This document shows positions 1 through 11,068 of a DNA stretch of 64,000 nucleotides, piece after piece (the stretch's first letter is position 1; each line of letters opens with the position of its first letter). A program made the translations under genes and the position numbers. The notes under the pieces were generated by a model, which was not told the origin of the DNA, ran no database searches, and saw only the letters and a program-made list of their open reading frames with translations. The stretch is from Brassica napus (taxonomy: Eukaryota > Streptophyta > Magnoliopsida > Brassicales > Brassicaceae), in assembly GCF_020379485.1 (NCBI RefSeq), contig NC_063437.1, positions 930,001 to 994,000 of the forward strand, in the 5' to 3' direction.

Positions 1-99
1 CGAGTTTTCAGACAATCTCTTCGACAGCTTCGAGTTAGACTTTTGAGCCTTGCTTAGTCTCTTCCTCAGCCTCAAAACCAACGAATCCTTACCGTCCAT
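1..99 (-). CDS. 5' end of an unidentified gene (partial, runs off window)
   Basis: The minus strand opens with ATG at 99-97 and stays open to the window edge, giving 33 residues that begin MDGKDSLVLRLRKRLSKAQK. The piece is very basic and Leu/Ser/Lys-rich, as in a coiled coil or a nuclear/basic N-terminus. No domain can be recognised from so little. A short upstream reading frame on the same strand (ATG near 181, stop overlapping the main ATG) lies in the presumed 5' leader. Seen: open frame and codon texture. Inferred: that this is the true start. The sequence around the ATG (ACAAGGTGAG) also contains a possible splice donor, so an alternative is that this ATG is inside an intron. Confidence 0.4.
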   Translation of the reverse strand, partial: MDGKDSLVLRLRKRLSKAQKSNSKLSKRLSENS

Positions 100-1131
100 C
101 TCACCTTGTAACCGGTTTGAAACCGTTCCCAAAGCCTTTCACTTTCCTCAAACCGTTAATGATGGATCGGTGCTTTGGATGCATTGGAAGAAAGAAATGC
201 ACAAAGTCTTTCACTTTCCACTCTATTTTTTTCTTCATTTTATTTTTTACATTATAGTTTTTATTTTATTTCATGATAAGGTTAACGGTAACAAGTTGAA
301 AACCAACGACTATGCGATTATTTACACCAATTATGTAAAGAGGCAAACATCAAAGTAATCATTTAAGTGAGTTGATAAATGTTATCAATGTTTTTGAAAA
401 TTATTGCATTGATATAATTTTATATTTTTATAATTCTACTTGTTTTATGATAATTTACATTTCTGTTTATACTATCATGTCTACATGATAGTTCGTCTTG
501 TATTATGCTAAATATTTTAAAGTTTTTTTTTAAATTTATATAGTTATTAATAAAATGCATTTTCAAATCTTGAACTGTAGACTTTCAAATTTAGAAACTT
601 AGTGAATCTTTAATCAAATCATTAAATTACGAATTTATAAATATCATGTTTTTGTTCAGATTAATTTGTCACTAGGATATCCACGTTTATCTTTTAGTAA
701 ATTAAATTCAGTTCGAGTGAGTTGTTTACTTTAGGTTAATTTTTAATAAATAGTTTTTATGTAATTTTCTACTAATCTGTAAATCGGATTGGATGTAAAC
801 TTGGCCTATAGGTTTTAATTTATATAAAGTTTTACTTGTATACAACTTTGATTGTTGACCACTGAGACTAATCAGAGCTTTGAATTCACCTTTACGAAGA
901 GATGTCTTCCGAAAAATATATCCACGATTCTTGCTTTGTTTCTTCCTTTTTCTTCACGTCTTTGTGATGCTTTTAGCAAACATTTGAGTGCTAATTAGTT
1001 ATAACTATGTTAATAGTGATATTTGCGGTTTTATCTACTTACGTATCTCAATCATAACAGGTATACATGCTTTTTATTTTCACATATGCCGCTAGAAAGA
1101 AGTCCAAGAAAATATATTTTTGTGTGTTTTA
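100..1131. other. AT-rich intergenic stretch
   Basis: The part nearest 100-360 is the presumed leader and promoter of the minus-strand gene at the window start. The rest is AT-rich with no coding signal, no repeat ends and no RNA gene that I can recognise. It ends at the LINE target site. Confidence 0.5.
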
Positions 1132-1141
1132 ATATTTCAAC
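1132..1141. repeat. Target-site duplication of the LINE (left copy)
   Basis: The ten bases atatttcaac at 1132-1141 recur at 6979-6988, directly after the poly-A run. The bases beyond differ (g at 1142, a at 6989), so these two copies define the insertion and place the LINE 5' end at 1142. Confidence 0.85.
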
Positions 1142-1171
1142 GATACAAATTAGTTGTCTGTTATCAAAATA

Positions 1172-3106
1172 ATGTTATCTCCCAACTCCTGGTTGGCGAT
1201 TGCGCGTGCTCCCCCTCTGCAACCCACGGCTCCGGCCGGCATCCTCTGCCGCCCCCCTCCCCTCCCCGATCCTCCCGACCCAACTCACTTTCCTCCCCTC
1301 CCCGCCCCCCGTTCACCCTCTAATCTCTCGAAACCTTCCTCTCTTCCCCCTTCTCAACCCTTGCGCCCTGTTCACCCGACACCTACTACCACCCTTCTGT
1401 CCGCTGGTGTTCCTTCTCCGGCTACCTCTTCCTCCCCCACCCTATCCAAGGTACTACCCCCCTCATCTGCTTCTCTCCTCCTAGCTTCCTTCCTCCATTC
1501 CCCTTTCCCTAACTGTTCACCAAACCCTATCCCAATTTCCTCTACTACTATGAACCCCCCTCTTAACCCTCAATCTCTTCCCCCTATTTCTCCCCCTCAA
1601 CCTTCCAGCCTTCTTGGTGCTGGACCCTCCCTATCTCAATCCCCATTACCTCATCCTTTTCCATTTACTGATCCTTCCCCCCCTTCTGCCCCCCCTACCT
1701 GGGCTTCAAAAGTAAGATCTAATACAGATAGGACCCTCTGTAGGCTATCTCCACAAACCTTCTCTCCAAGCGGTGTTCCTAGAGTAATCATTCCGGATGA
1801 AGTCTACCAAAAAGGAGCTGAGCTTCATAAAGACTTCCTCATCTGCAGATTCTTTGGTCGAATCCCTGCATATAAGCTCATTCAGAATGTACTGAACTAT
1901 CTTTGGGGAAAAGGTAAACATCTGGAAATCCACATGTTACCTACCACAAACTCTGCCCTCGTGAGACTCTCTAATGACTTCATCCGAGAAAAGGTCCTTC
2001 TCAAAAGATTCTGGTACGTTGAGACATCCATGTTCCATGTCTCCCAATGGTCAGAATCGGCTACAACAACCACTCCCTCACTCCAACGCATTCAGCTCTG
2101 GGCTCATTTAAAGGGCGTCCCATTCGATCTAATTTATAATGCTGGGCTCAGTCATATTGCTGGGCAGATAGGTGAACCGAAAGAAACGGATGACTGGACA
2201 CTAAGTCTCTCGAGCGTTAGTGTCGCCCATGTTAAAGTTGAGGTCGATACCTCCATCCCGCTGCCACAAATTGTAGAAGTGGGCCGCTCAGATGGCTCCT
2301 TTGTCAATGTGGAAGTTGATTACCCATGGACCCCTCCGATATGCTCTCATTGTAAAGAGTTGGGCCATATCTCCCGTAACTGCCCTCTCCTCCCTGAACC
2401 ACCTAAAACTGCCCCTGCTACTGACCCTCAAACCAAACCCTCAAACCCTGCTAAACATGTCTGCTACTCCTGCAAAGCCTCAGGTCACTTGATGAAAAAC
2501 TGCCCAAAGGGTCCAAAAGAGTGGATTGAGGTATCTCGCAGGAAAAAATTGGTTGGAGATCCTGTGGAGGATCCTCTCACAGTGCCTCGTGTGGCGGTCG
2601 ATACTCACTTACCAGCGGAAGATCCTCCTCTTATTCCTTCTGATACTGAGCCTCCTCTCGAGGATACCCCCATTATCCCCCCTCCTTCTCCTGTTTCTAT
2701 GGATATTGACCTCTCCTCCTGCCACCTTGCCCCAGCCTCTCCTGTTCCCCCAGCCTCCCCAGTATCTCCTCCTCACCTTGAAAACTGCATTCTTGGCCTC
2801 GCAGCTGTTTGTCCATCCCGCCCTGTAATCATTAACAGCAATGCCTTAAGTCTTAAAAAACCCAGAACCGCAAGAAATAAACCCACTTCACTTAACCCTT
2901 TTCAAATACTAACCCCACCTGACCCCTCCCCTTCAAATACCCCTCCTCACTCCCCTTCTTCCTCGCCTAAATCACCACCATCCATAGCTTCCCTTAACCC
3001 TTTTGTTCTCCCCCTTTTTAACCAATCTTCAGCCGCTATATCTTCTCTAAACTCCTCTTCTCACCCGCCCCTCCCTGATCTAGCGGAGGGTTCCCCTTCC
3101 CTTTAA
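1172..3106 (+). CDS. LINE ORF1: gag-like nucleic-acid-binding protein
   Basis: Encodes about 644 residues from the first ATG at 1172; upstream in-frame codons back to 1154 lack an ATG. Residues 1-170 are extremely Pro/Ser-rich. The middle (about 180-390) matches the DUF4283 type found in plant L1 ORF1 proteins. Two CCHC zinc knuckles follow: CSHCKELGHISRNC at 391-404 and CYSCKASGHLMKNC at 431-444. The C-terminal 200 residues are again Pro/Ser-rich. In plant L1 elements this protein binds the element RNA and forms the particle used for target-primed reverse transcription. The frame is intact and stops two bases before the ORF2 ATG, suggesting reinitiation or a similar coupled mechanism for ORF2. 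Confidence 0.85.
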   Translation: MLSPNSWLAIARAPPLQPTAPAGILCRPPPLPDPPDPTHFPPLPAPRSPSNLSKPSSLPPSQPLRPVHPTPTTTLLSAGVPSPATSSSPTLSKVLPPSSASLLLASFLHSPFPNCSPNPIPISSTTMNPPLNPQSLPPISPPQPSSLLGAGPSLSQSPLPHPFPFTDPSPPSAPPTWASKVRSNTDRTLCRLSPQTFSPSGVPRVIIPDEVYQKGAELHKDFLICRFFGRIPAYKLIQNVLNYLWGKGKHLEIHMLPTTNSALVRLSNDFIREKVLLKRFWYVETSMFHVSQWSESATTTTPSLQRIQLWAHLKGVPFDLIYNAGLSHIAGQIGEPKETDDWTLSLSSVSVAHVKVEVDTSIPLPQIVEVGRSDGSFVNVEVDYPWTPPICSHCKELGHISRNCPLLPEPPKTAPATDPQTKPSNPAKHVCYSCKASGHLMKNCPKGPKEWIEVSRRKKLVGDPVEDPLTVPRVAVDTHLPAEDPPLIPSDTEPPLEDTPIIPPPSPVSMDIDLSSCHLAPASPVPPASPVSPPHLENCILGLAAVCPSRPVIINSNALSLKKPRTARNKPTSLNPFQILTPPDPSPSNTPPHSPSSSPKSPPSIASLNPFVLPLFNQSSAAISSLNSSSHPPLPDLAEGSPSL

Positions 3107-3108
3107 TT

Positions 3109-6100
3109 ATGTGTACAAATATATTTTTTTGGAATGTCCGTGGATTCAATGACCAGGACAAGCATCACCCTTTTGTTCAGTGGCTTAATCTTCACAAGCC
3201 GCTAGTTGGCGCTATTTTGGAATCGCATATTAAAGAGCCTAATCTAAGCCATATTATGTCTAGAGTTTGCCCAAGCTGGAATTTTACCTCAAACCATGAC
3301 ACGGAAGAGGACGGGAGAATCATTATCTTGTGGAAGTACCCAGCAACTGTTCAAGTTTTGCACCAATCTCGGCAGTCTCTTACTTGCGAAGTCTCTCTCC
3401 CTCGTTTACCCCGATTCACTTTCACTGCGGTCTATGCTTCCAACCTCCGTGAAGAGCGTCGTTCCCTTTGGGACGATTTATATGAAGTTCAAACCACTCT
3501 CTTCTTGGATCATAGGAACTGGATCATTGGAGGGGATTTTAACCAGATCACCCACCATGAAGAACACTCTTCCTCCTCTGTCGCTCAACTTTCCAGCGAT
3601 ATGACCGAATTGCAAGATCATTTTCTTCGGTTGGGAATTTCTGATCTTAGATTCCAAGGATCATACCATACTTGGACCAACAAATGCCCCTCCTCCCCTA
3701 CTACAAAAAAGCTTGATCGGGCATTAGTGAATGGGAACTGGGTTGATGCTTTCCCGAACAGTGTAGCCTCTTTCCTACCCTATGAATTTTTCGACCATAC
3801 TCCCTGCCTCATCGACCTTTCCTGTCCCCTTCCCTCAATTGGAACCCGTCCCTTCAAGTACTTCAACTTCCTCTCAAACCACTCTTCCTTTCTCACTGCG
3901 GTTGAGAATGCATGGATTCTAAGTGGGAGCTTTGCGCATGACCTCCACACGTTGGGCTATAAACTAAAAACAATAAAGAGAGATTTAAAAACACTAAACA
4001 AAGAGAGATTTTCTGATATTGAGAAGAGAGTTTTAGAAACTAACTGTTTGCTCAAAGATGTGCAGGTACAATCTCTAGCGGACCCTACCACAGCCTCCTT
4101 TACTACAGAAAAAGAACTCATGGCGCAATGGACCTTCCTGAAAGGAATTGAAGAAGCTTTCTTCAAGCAAAAGTCCCGAATCAACTGGTTGAGACTGGGT
4201 GATCAGAATACAACTTTTTTCATCAGAGTAGCAGCCAGTCGCAAAGCTTATAACTCCATTCGATCACTCCTCCTACCTTCTGGTGTGCTTGTGACTGACC
4301 CGGAGGAGATGTGTATTATTGCAGTTAATCACTTCAAAGGGATTTTGGCACCTACTAACCTTTCCCAGCTAGTTTCCTCTCTTCAGTGGTTTGATCAACT
4401 TCAACCATTTCGGTGCTCTGACGATCAGAAATGCAGTCTTGCCTCCTACCCTTCAGCAGAGGAGATTCAGAGAACCATCCTAAAGCTAAACCCTCACAAG
4501 TCCCCTGGACCTGATGGGTTCACCTCGGCCTTCTTCAAGGACGCTTGGACAATTGTTGGGCCTGAAACAATTGCAGCAACTAAACAATTCTTCACCACAG
4601 CCTTTCTGCCAGCTGCAACTAATGCAACAATTCTCACGCTGGTTCCCAAAAGGCCGGGTGCTTCCTCTATATCAGACTTCAGGCCAATTTCTTGTTGTAA
4701 CACCACTTACAAGACGATCTCTAAGTTACTGGTGAAGCGCTTAAAATCCATTCTGCCAGAGGTCATCTTACCTAATCAAACAGCGTTTGTCCAGGGCAGA
4801 CTACTCATAGAGAATACCATTCTTGCATCTGAAATTGTCCAGGGCTATCACAAGATAGGAGGGCCCAAGAGAATCACACTCAAAGTAGACATAGCGAAAG
4901 CTTTTGATACTATAAGATGGGAATTCATATTCCAGTGTTTGAGAAGCTTAGCTGTTCCAGAAATTTTTCTGCGATGGCTCCATGCTTGTGTCTGTACCAC
5001 TTCTTACTCTCTGGGTTTCAACGGTGCTACCTACGGGTTCTTCAAGGGTTCTAGAGGCCTTCGCCAAGGTGACCCACTTAGTCCCTATCTGTTTGTGCTA
5101 GCAATGAACTGCCTATCCTTATCTCTGAACAAAGCAGCTAGGGAAGGTCAATTTGGCTACCACTCCAAGTGCCAAAGAACGAGCTTGACTCATCTATGCT
5201 TCGCCGATGACCTCTTAATATTCTGTGATGGTGAGCCTGAGTCAGTTACCGCCATCTTGAATATCCTAAAAGATTTTGAGCTTCGTTCGGGACTAGCGAT
5301 TAGCGTGGAAAAGACCTCTTTGTTTACTGCAGGAATTAAACCCCATGAGTTAGTTCAGATAAAAGCAGCTACGGGGCTATCTGAAGGAACTCTACCGGTA
5401 AGATACCTAGGAGTGCCGCTCTGCACCAAGAAACTGTCGCTAACACATTGTGCACCGCTGCTCCAAAGTATCAAATCCAAGCTGCATTCTTGGACAGTAC
5501 GCACTCTCTCTTTTGCAGGTAGACTTCAACTCCTCTCTACTGTCATAGCGGGCATAGTCAATTTCTGGTCTTGCGCATACATCCTTCCCAAAGCCTGCAC
5601 AGATGAGATTGACTCGCTTAGCAGCAAATTCCTATGGAAAGGCAAACCGATGGTCCAAATGCAGCAAAGTGGGTTGGGAAAGTGTAACAAAACCTAAAGC
5701 TGAAGGGGGTTAGGCCTTCGTAACTTGACTCAATGGAACATCGCTGCTGCTCTCAAACTCATTTGGATTCTTTTCTTCAGACAAGACTCTATCTGGTCCT
5801 CCTGGTTCGTAACTGAAGTTCTCTGCGGGAATGCAAATAATTTTTGGGTCATCAATACAAAACAGAAACACACCTGGATGACAAATAAATTGATCTCACT
5901 AAGGGATATCGCCTACCCTTGGATCAAGGCTCTACTGGGAAATGGAGAGAGGACTTACTTCTGGTCTTCAAATTGGTCCCCCTTTGGACGCATTAAAGAT
6001 TTCTTGCGTGGTGAGGCCTCTGCTTCTCTTGGAATCCATCAAGACTCGACCCTGGCTGAACTCTGGGAGCTGGATCATTGGGTTCTTCCTGCAGCGAGAT

Positions 6101-6756
6101 CAGAAAACCAGGTCAAAATCTTCTCACATCTCACATCACTCTCTATTACTAATCAGCCAGATCAACTTCTATGGAGCCCTAACAACTTGCCATCAGAGAA
6201 ATATTCAACACAACTCATCTATAACCTGATCAGGACGGCTGCGCCTGCTGTTCCATGGCACAAGGAAGTTTGGTTCTCTGGAGGTATCCCGAAACATAAG
6301 TTCTTAACTTGGCTAATGACCCTAAATCGTTGTCCTACTAAAGATAGGATGCTCCAGTGGGGGATCCAAATTGATGGTGGATGCGTGCTCTGCCAAACTC
6401 AGATCGAATCCCGGAACCATCTGTTCTTCCATTGCAGATACTCTTGGGACGTTTGGTCGTCTCTAGCTTCACGTTGCTCGGTTTCTCCCTCCCCTGATTG
6501 GGACGCGACATTGACAACGCTACACAACTACAGGGGGACACGACCATGGAGGAAGCTACTACTACTCTCCTGGCAAGCGGCAATTTACCTCCTATGGTCT
6601 GAACGTAATCAAAGACTCCACCGAAACCGGTTCAGGTCATCAGACTCCCTCCTATTGGAAATTGATAAGCAAATCAGACTTCGGATTGCAAGCTTCCGGC
6701 TCTCAAACCCGGCTGAGTCCTCCCAACTTCTCCAACTTTGGTTCTCTTCCGTTTGA
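3109..6756 (+). pseudogene. LINE ORF2: endonuclease / reverse transcriptase, frame broken near 5660-5715
   Basis: The first part (3109-5697, 862 codons) starts with the apurinic endonuclease signature FFWNVRGFND and carries GGDFNQI; the reverse transcriptase follows, with RPISCCNTTYKTISK, a GLRQGDPLSPYLF block and the catalytic FADD at residues 698-701. Around 5660 the frame slips: the family-typical segment KVGWESVTKPKAEGG reads in a different frame between about 5666 and 5711, and one base appears missing in the run ggttagg near 5711, which restores the original frame. The result is a TAA at 5695-5697. From 5725 the original frame continues to 6756 with the zf-RVT-like CVLCQTQIESRNHLFFHC segment. 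No RNase H domain is evident. The element is therefore probably not autonomous, although all domains remain recognisable. Confidence 0.9.
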
Positions 6757-6988
6757 TCACCACTTTTGATCGAAGATCACGTAACCTCTCCAACTTCGTT
6801 ATCATCTATCAAAATTGGGCTACTGTCTTGGGCTTTACTCTTTCTCATAACTACATTTGGGCTCTAGTTTTTGTTTATCTAATTAAGCCATTTGGCTAAC
6901 TATGCTAACGCATTGTAACATTTTCATTCTCATGCTTTCAATAGAAAAACTTTTAGCAAAAAAAAAAAAAAAAAAAAAATATTTCAAC

Positions 6989-7458
6989 ATTTTTTTCGAA
7001 CTTCAATGTTAAGCATCTACACGTGATTGATAGAATGAAAAAAAATCCGCTACCATGACGAATTACAAATAAAAGCGACAACCGAGCTTGCGCAGTCTGA
7101 TTAGACCATTTACAATGGCACGTTTCAACTGTTAAATTGCTTCAATTGCATCTGTTGAAAAAATCAGATGCATTATTATGTTAGTGTTATTTTTTTTAAT
7201 ACCGTGAGATTCCAAAGTATTTATAAGCCCAAATACAAACCACACGAGACTTTGCATTCGGATACACAAGTAATCCATCAATATGACACATATAAGTGGC
7301 CAAGGGTGCATTAGTGTTATTGCTATGTTACCACATGAAACAGCAAACAGGGACGGTTCAATATTGAATTGTAGCTTCATTTGATATTATAAAGTCGTAA
7401 TTCTAAACTACCCGAAAGTTTGGAGTAAAGAACCTGTAATTTTCTAAATAAAAACACA
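6989..7458. other. Intergenic DNA between the LINE and the Mutator-like element
   Basis: No credible gene. The last 35 bases (from about 7430) match a second copy at 8966-9001 (aattttctaaat plus caatatataat), so the Mutator-like element sits in one member of a local direct repeat. Confidence 0.4.
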
Positions 7459-7715
7459 CAATATATAATGAGAATTCGGCCAAAAAAATCACGAACTTTG
7501 CACGAATTGCCAAAATAAACCTGAACTTTTGGACTGGCCAAAAAAATACCAAACTTTTCATTGACTTTAAAATTTATTAACAATGTCTTTATTGACTTGC
7601 CAATTTAGCACGACGTTAGCAACTTAACAGAAAAAAATTGACGTCGTTTATTGTTCCGTTAACTGAAACGACGTCGTTTTTGTTTTACATGATCTGAAAA
7701 TAAAAACAAGTAGAA

Positions 7716-7781
7716 CCCTGGATTCGAACTCGGGTTGCTTGGGTGAAATGATAATGTATTTAACCACTGGGCTAAAGGCGT
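7716..7781 (-). other. tRNA-like segment with pol III A and B boxes (left inverted repeat)
   Basis: On the minus strand TAGCCCAGTGGTTA (7774-7761) matches the internal A box and GAGTTCGAATCC (7731-7720) the B box of tRNA promoters, about 30 bases apart as in tRNA genes. The fold is too degenerate to be called a functional tRNA: no clean acceptor stem can be drawn. It reads outward from the element. Confidence 0.55.
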
Positions 7782-7967
7782 TTTCAATATAGTTTCAAAC
7801 ACATTTAACTTTATTTGGTACTCACTGAATATAAAAAGTTCTCTCAAAACATAAAAGATCTTTAAAATTACAAAATATTGAAAAATAAAGATTTTGTAAA
7901 AAACAAATTGAACTTAGAAATATTTTTTTTCTTTAAATAATCAAAACATTTTCAAAAAAATTCATTT

Positions 7968-8188
7968 TTTAAAATTAAATTAAAAATTGAAAAATAAAGA
8001 ATTTTTTTATAAAATTAATTTTGAAATTAAAATAATTATTTTTCTTTAAAAAAAACAAAAATCTTCCAAAATTTTCAATTTTTTAAAATTAAATTAAAAA
8101 TTGAAAAAATAAATAATTTTTTTTACAAAATTAATTTTGAAACTAAAATAATTATTTTTCTATTAAAAAAAATCTTCCAAAATTTTCA
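7968..8188. repeat. Tandem pair of ~110-bp AT-rich units inside the Mutator-like element
   Basis: The stretch 7968-8079 is repeated with few changes at 8080-8188; both contain aattaattttgaaa, aataattatttttct and atcttccaaaattttcaa. A partly inverted third copy (aaaattttggaagattttt) occupies about 8279-8400, so the core can fold back on itself. Confidence 0.7.
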
Positions 8189-8516
8189 ACTTTTTAAAAA
8201 ACTTAATTTTTAGCTGATAATTGTAACTTAATTTTTTGCATTTTCTTTGATTTTTTAAAAAAATTGGATTTTTTTAAAAGAAAATTTTGGAAGATTTTTG
8301 ATTTTTTAAAGAAAGAAAAAGTTTATTTTTAATTTCAAAATAAAATTTACAAAAAAATAATTATTTTTCAATTTTTTGGAAATTTAAAGATTTTCAAAAG
8401 TTTTTAGAGAATTTTTTGAGTTTATGAGAAATTAGGGTTATGTTTTGTTTTATTTCAATCATCCACGTCTTTTGATCAATAAAAACAAATTTGTATCTAA
8501 TCTTTTAAAATGTCTC

Positions 8517-8578
8517 ACTAGCCCAGTGGCAAAACTCCCCTCTGTTAAGTCCAAGAGTGTGTGGGTTCGAGTCCAACC
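8517..8578 (+). other. tRNA-like segment with pol III A and B boxes (right inverted repeat)
   Basis: TAGCCCAGTGGC (8519-8530) matches the A box and GGGTTCGAGTCC (8563-8574) the B box. It is the mirror partner of the segment at 7716-7781 and also reads outward. A tRNA relic or tRNA-derived promoter is inferred; no intact cloverleaf is evident. Confidence 0.55.
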
Positions 8579-8843
8579 AACAACAATTTTAAGATTTTGT
8601 CTTACACAAAAGAACTGAATGAAACGACGTCGTTTCACTAAACGGTAGTATTTAACGGTGGGTTAACACAGTTTTAACTGTCGGTTAACGGTTTGTTATT
8701 TTGGTCAGTCAATCGTAAGTTTCTTAATAAACTAAAAAAGTCAACGAAAGTTTAGGATTTTATTGGCCAGGCTCGAGTACATGTTTATTTTGGCAATTCG
8801 TGTAAAGTTCGTGCTTTTTTTGGCCGAATTCCCAATATATAAT

Positions 8844-9380
8844 ATTAGTTTCATCTTGAATGTCACTTAATCAGTCACTTAATCATGCGACATTTGTCTA
8901 TCAACTATCAAATGTAAGAGTTTTATGCTTGTTGTCTTTGTTTGATGTAGTAAAAATCTAAAGTAACTGTAATTTTCTAAATCAAAAACCACAATATATA
9001 ATACTTCATCCATTTTATAAATAATGTTATTTTGATATTTTTTACATGTATTAAAATAATTAAAATATATTAATACTCTTATTGGATACACTTATTTAAC
9101 AAATAGTATTTAAAATAAATAAAAATATTTATAAGATCAAGTCATTTGTAATTAGTATTATTAAATTCAAAGTAGATATAAATTGCATTTGAATTCTAAA
9201 TGATTATTTTTTGGGAACAAAAAATATATTATGACATTATTAGTTTTATCTCAAAGGTCATCTAATCATGTGCCATCTGTTTATTAACTATCAATTGTAA
9301 GAGTTTTAAACCTATTGTCTTTTTTTTTTTAAACCTATTGTCTTTGTTTGCTGTACTAGAAATTTAAGCCAACAGCCAGT
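8844..9380. repeat. Direct repeat of about 135 bp flanking a small AT-rich insertion
   Basis: The segment 8844-8975 (attagtttcatct, aagagttttatgc, ttgtctttgtttg) is repeated in diverged form at about 9228-9360 (attagttttatct, aagagttttaaac, ttgtctttgtttg). Between them, about 9001-9225, lies AT-rich DNA starting tacttcatccatttta, a look typical of Stowaway-like MITEs, but clear ends could not be fixed. Confidence 0.5.
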
Positions 9381-11068
9381 TTATATGGTTTTGTTACCGG
9401 TCCGCATTTAACACAACATTATGCATAGATTCCACAATGCATGAACATTTATAGATATACATTTATGACTAGTGGGACATCAAAATCATAAAATGAAGAC
9501 AAAATCGTGGGTCGTGTGTCAATGTCCCTTGTTTTCATTTGACCAATTGGTTACCAACGATTTTGGTTGCTAGAACTTTTTATCGGTTGTTAGATAAAAG
9601 TTCGTTCTACAACGACTTCATTTGACTAAATAACATTGATTATATGCCATCAAGTATGAATAAGAATCCCAAATCAGAGTAATCAACCGTAAATACCTGA
9701 GAGAGTAGCCCAATGGATATGTAAAACGCCCAAGCCCATGTAGATAACCGAAAATGACGAAACAACCCCTCAGTAACTAAAAAGAAAGCTTTCAACGAGA
9801 AAGGGGACAGCTGGGTGGATCGAATCGGATCAGATCAAAAGCAGTGTGCGTCGTCTTCTGCCTGAGGCTGCTGCTCGTCCTCCGTACCAACAACTCTGTC
9901 CCATCCCCCCTCTCTCTCTCTCTCTCTCAACACTTATTTAAAATAAAAAAATTCCTTTTCAGTTTTTTTTAAAATCGTACTATTCAAATTGATAGTTGCG
10001 ATTTTTTTTTTTATTATGTAAAACAAAACCAATATAGGAGGCCGCCTAGTGTGAATAAGTATTTTTCGTAGTATAAGCAGCAAAGAACTAATTTGCACTG
10101 GTTTTCGAGAAGCGTACAGCTGTGTGAGATGAGGTCTAGGCGGCCCTCTTGCTTCTTGGAATTTGCTCTCTCTATTTTTCTAATTCAATACTACATTTGT
10201 GTTTTTTAGTTATAAACGGTGCTTAATTTAATTTTTGTTTGGATGCTAATGGTTACATTCTTAGCTTTTGGAATGGACTAATAATACTAAACTGAGTTTG
10301 TTATTCATATTTACAATATCTGTTTGTGTTTTTATGCAATTAACAGAAAGATAATTTATTTTTAGTAGGTATGTCTGGTTTTACGAAAGTGCCATTGATA
10401 AAATGAAAAGTAGACTGTTGGGGAGAGCCGGAGAGAGTCTTGTCATGTAGCACTTTTTCACAGTTAACCATACACAACAGACCAACAAATAAAATAAATA
10501 ACGCTAAAAAAGTTATATACATAAGATTTGATACTCATATAAACAATAACCAAACATTTGTTCTGATCTTAAAACTATTGTATGCAGAGATTACAAAAAG
10601 AGCGAATATTAATTTTGACACTATTTCATCTTTAACATGTTAACTTAATTATCACGGAACCATTTTATTAAATTCCATATTAAAACTCTGCTAACGTAGG
10701 TTAAAGGTCTTTTCATCTACAACTATTTTAAGGTAATGATAATTACCCCAATTATCATTTTTGATCATTGAGTGTTCTCATCTACACACGTAACCTCAGA
10801 TAGACCTGATCCTAATTCCTATTTGATCATAAGTTCACTAATCACACAATTAAAAACACATTAATTAACCAAGAGATTGCACGTCCTAGGCTCATTTAAA
10901 TTTAAGTTAGTAGTCACTCTCTCCAGGCGCCGCTCTCTCTTTTACTCTCTTCTCTCTCTCTCTCTCCTTCTGGGAATGGTGACTCAATTTCACCACTGAG
11001 AGCTCAAAATTCGCCTACTTTATCCCCTTCCCCGAGTAAACTACCTCACAGAGACAGAAAGTTCTGTC
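9381..11068. other. Intergenic DNA and presumed PLATZ promoter
   Basis: No coding exon is supported. A (CT)n run lies at about 9907-9928 and CT-rich leader-like sequence at about 10915-10975, directly upstream of the PLATZ gene, typical of plant 5' untranslated regions. The rest is AT-rich with no recognisable element ends. Confidence 0.45.

Larger units (their letters stand above)
1142..6978 (+). mobile_element. LINE (L1-type non-LTR retrotransposon), near full length
   Basis: A 5.8-kb element bounded by a 10-bp target-site duplication (1132-1141 and 6979-6988) and ending in a pure A run of about 20 bases at 6959-6978. It carries the two reading frames of plant L1-like elements: ORF1 with DUF4283-like and CCHC zinc-knuckle regions, and ORF2 with an N-terminal endonuclease, reverse transcriptase and a C-terminal zf-RVT-like Cys/His segment. 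The body is much more GC-rich than its flanks, especially the C-rich ORF1 5' part. Only a few lesions are visible in ORF2, and the duplications match exactly, so insertion is fairly recent. The very short leader before ORF1 (30 bases) suggests slight 5' truncation. Confidence 0.93.
7470..8832. mobile_element. Non-autonomous Mutator-like element with long terminal inverted repeats
   Basis: The left end (gagaattcggccaaaaaa) and the reverse complement of the right end (gggaattcggccaaaaaa) match, and similarity continues inward for roughly 300 bases on each side through shared pieces such as the palindromic acgacgtcgt. The element is flanked by an 11-bp direct duplication caatatataat at 7459-7469 and 8833-8843, within the 9-11 bp typical of Mutator elements. 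There is no transposase frame. The core (about 7850-8420) is A/T-homopolymer-rich DNA with direct and inverted internal copies. The family assignment rests on the duplication length and G-starting ends; a foldback-type element is the main alternative. Confidence 0.78.

Noticed and set aside
7716..8578. Two tRNA genes
   Set aside because: A and B boxes are present but no intact acceptor stem or anticodon arm can be drawn, and both lie in transposon inverted repeats; called tRNA-like only.
8844..9225. A defined Stowaway MITE starting tacttcatccatttta
   Set aside because: The wording is suggestive but matching inverted ends and a TA duplication could not be fixed, so only a repeat is reported.
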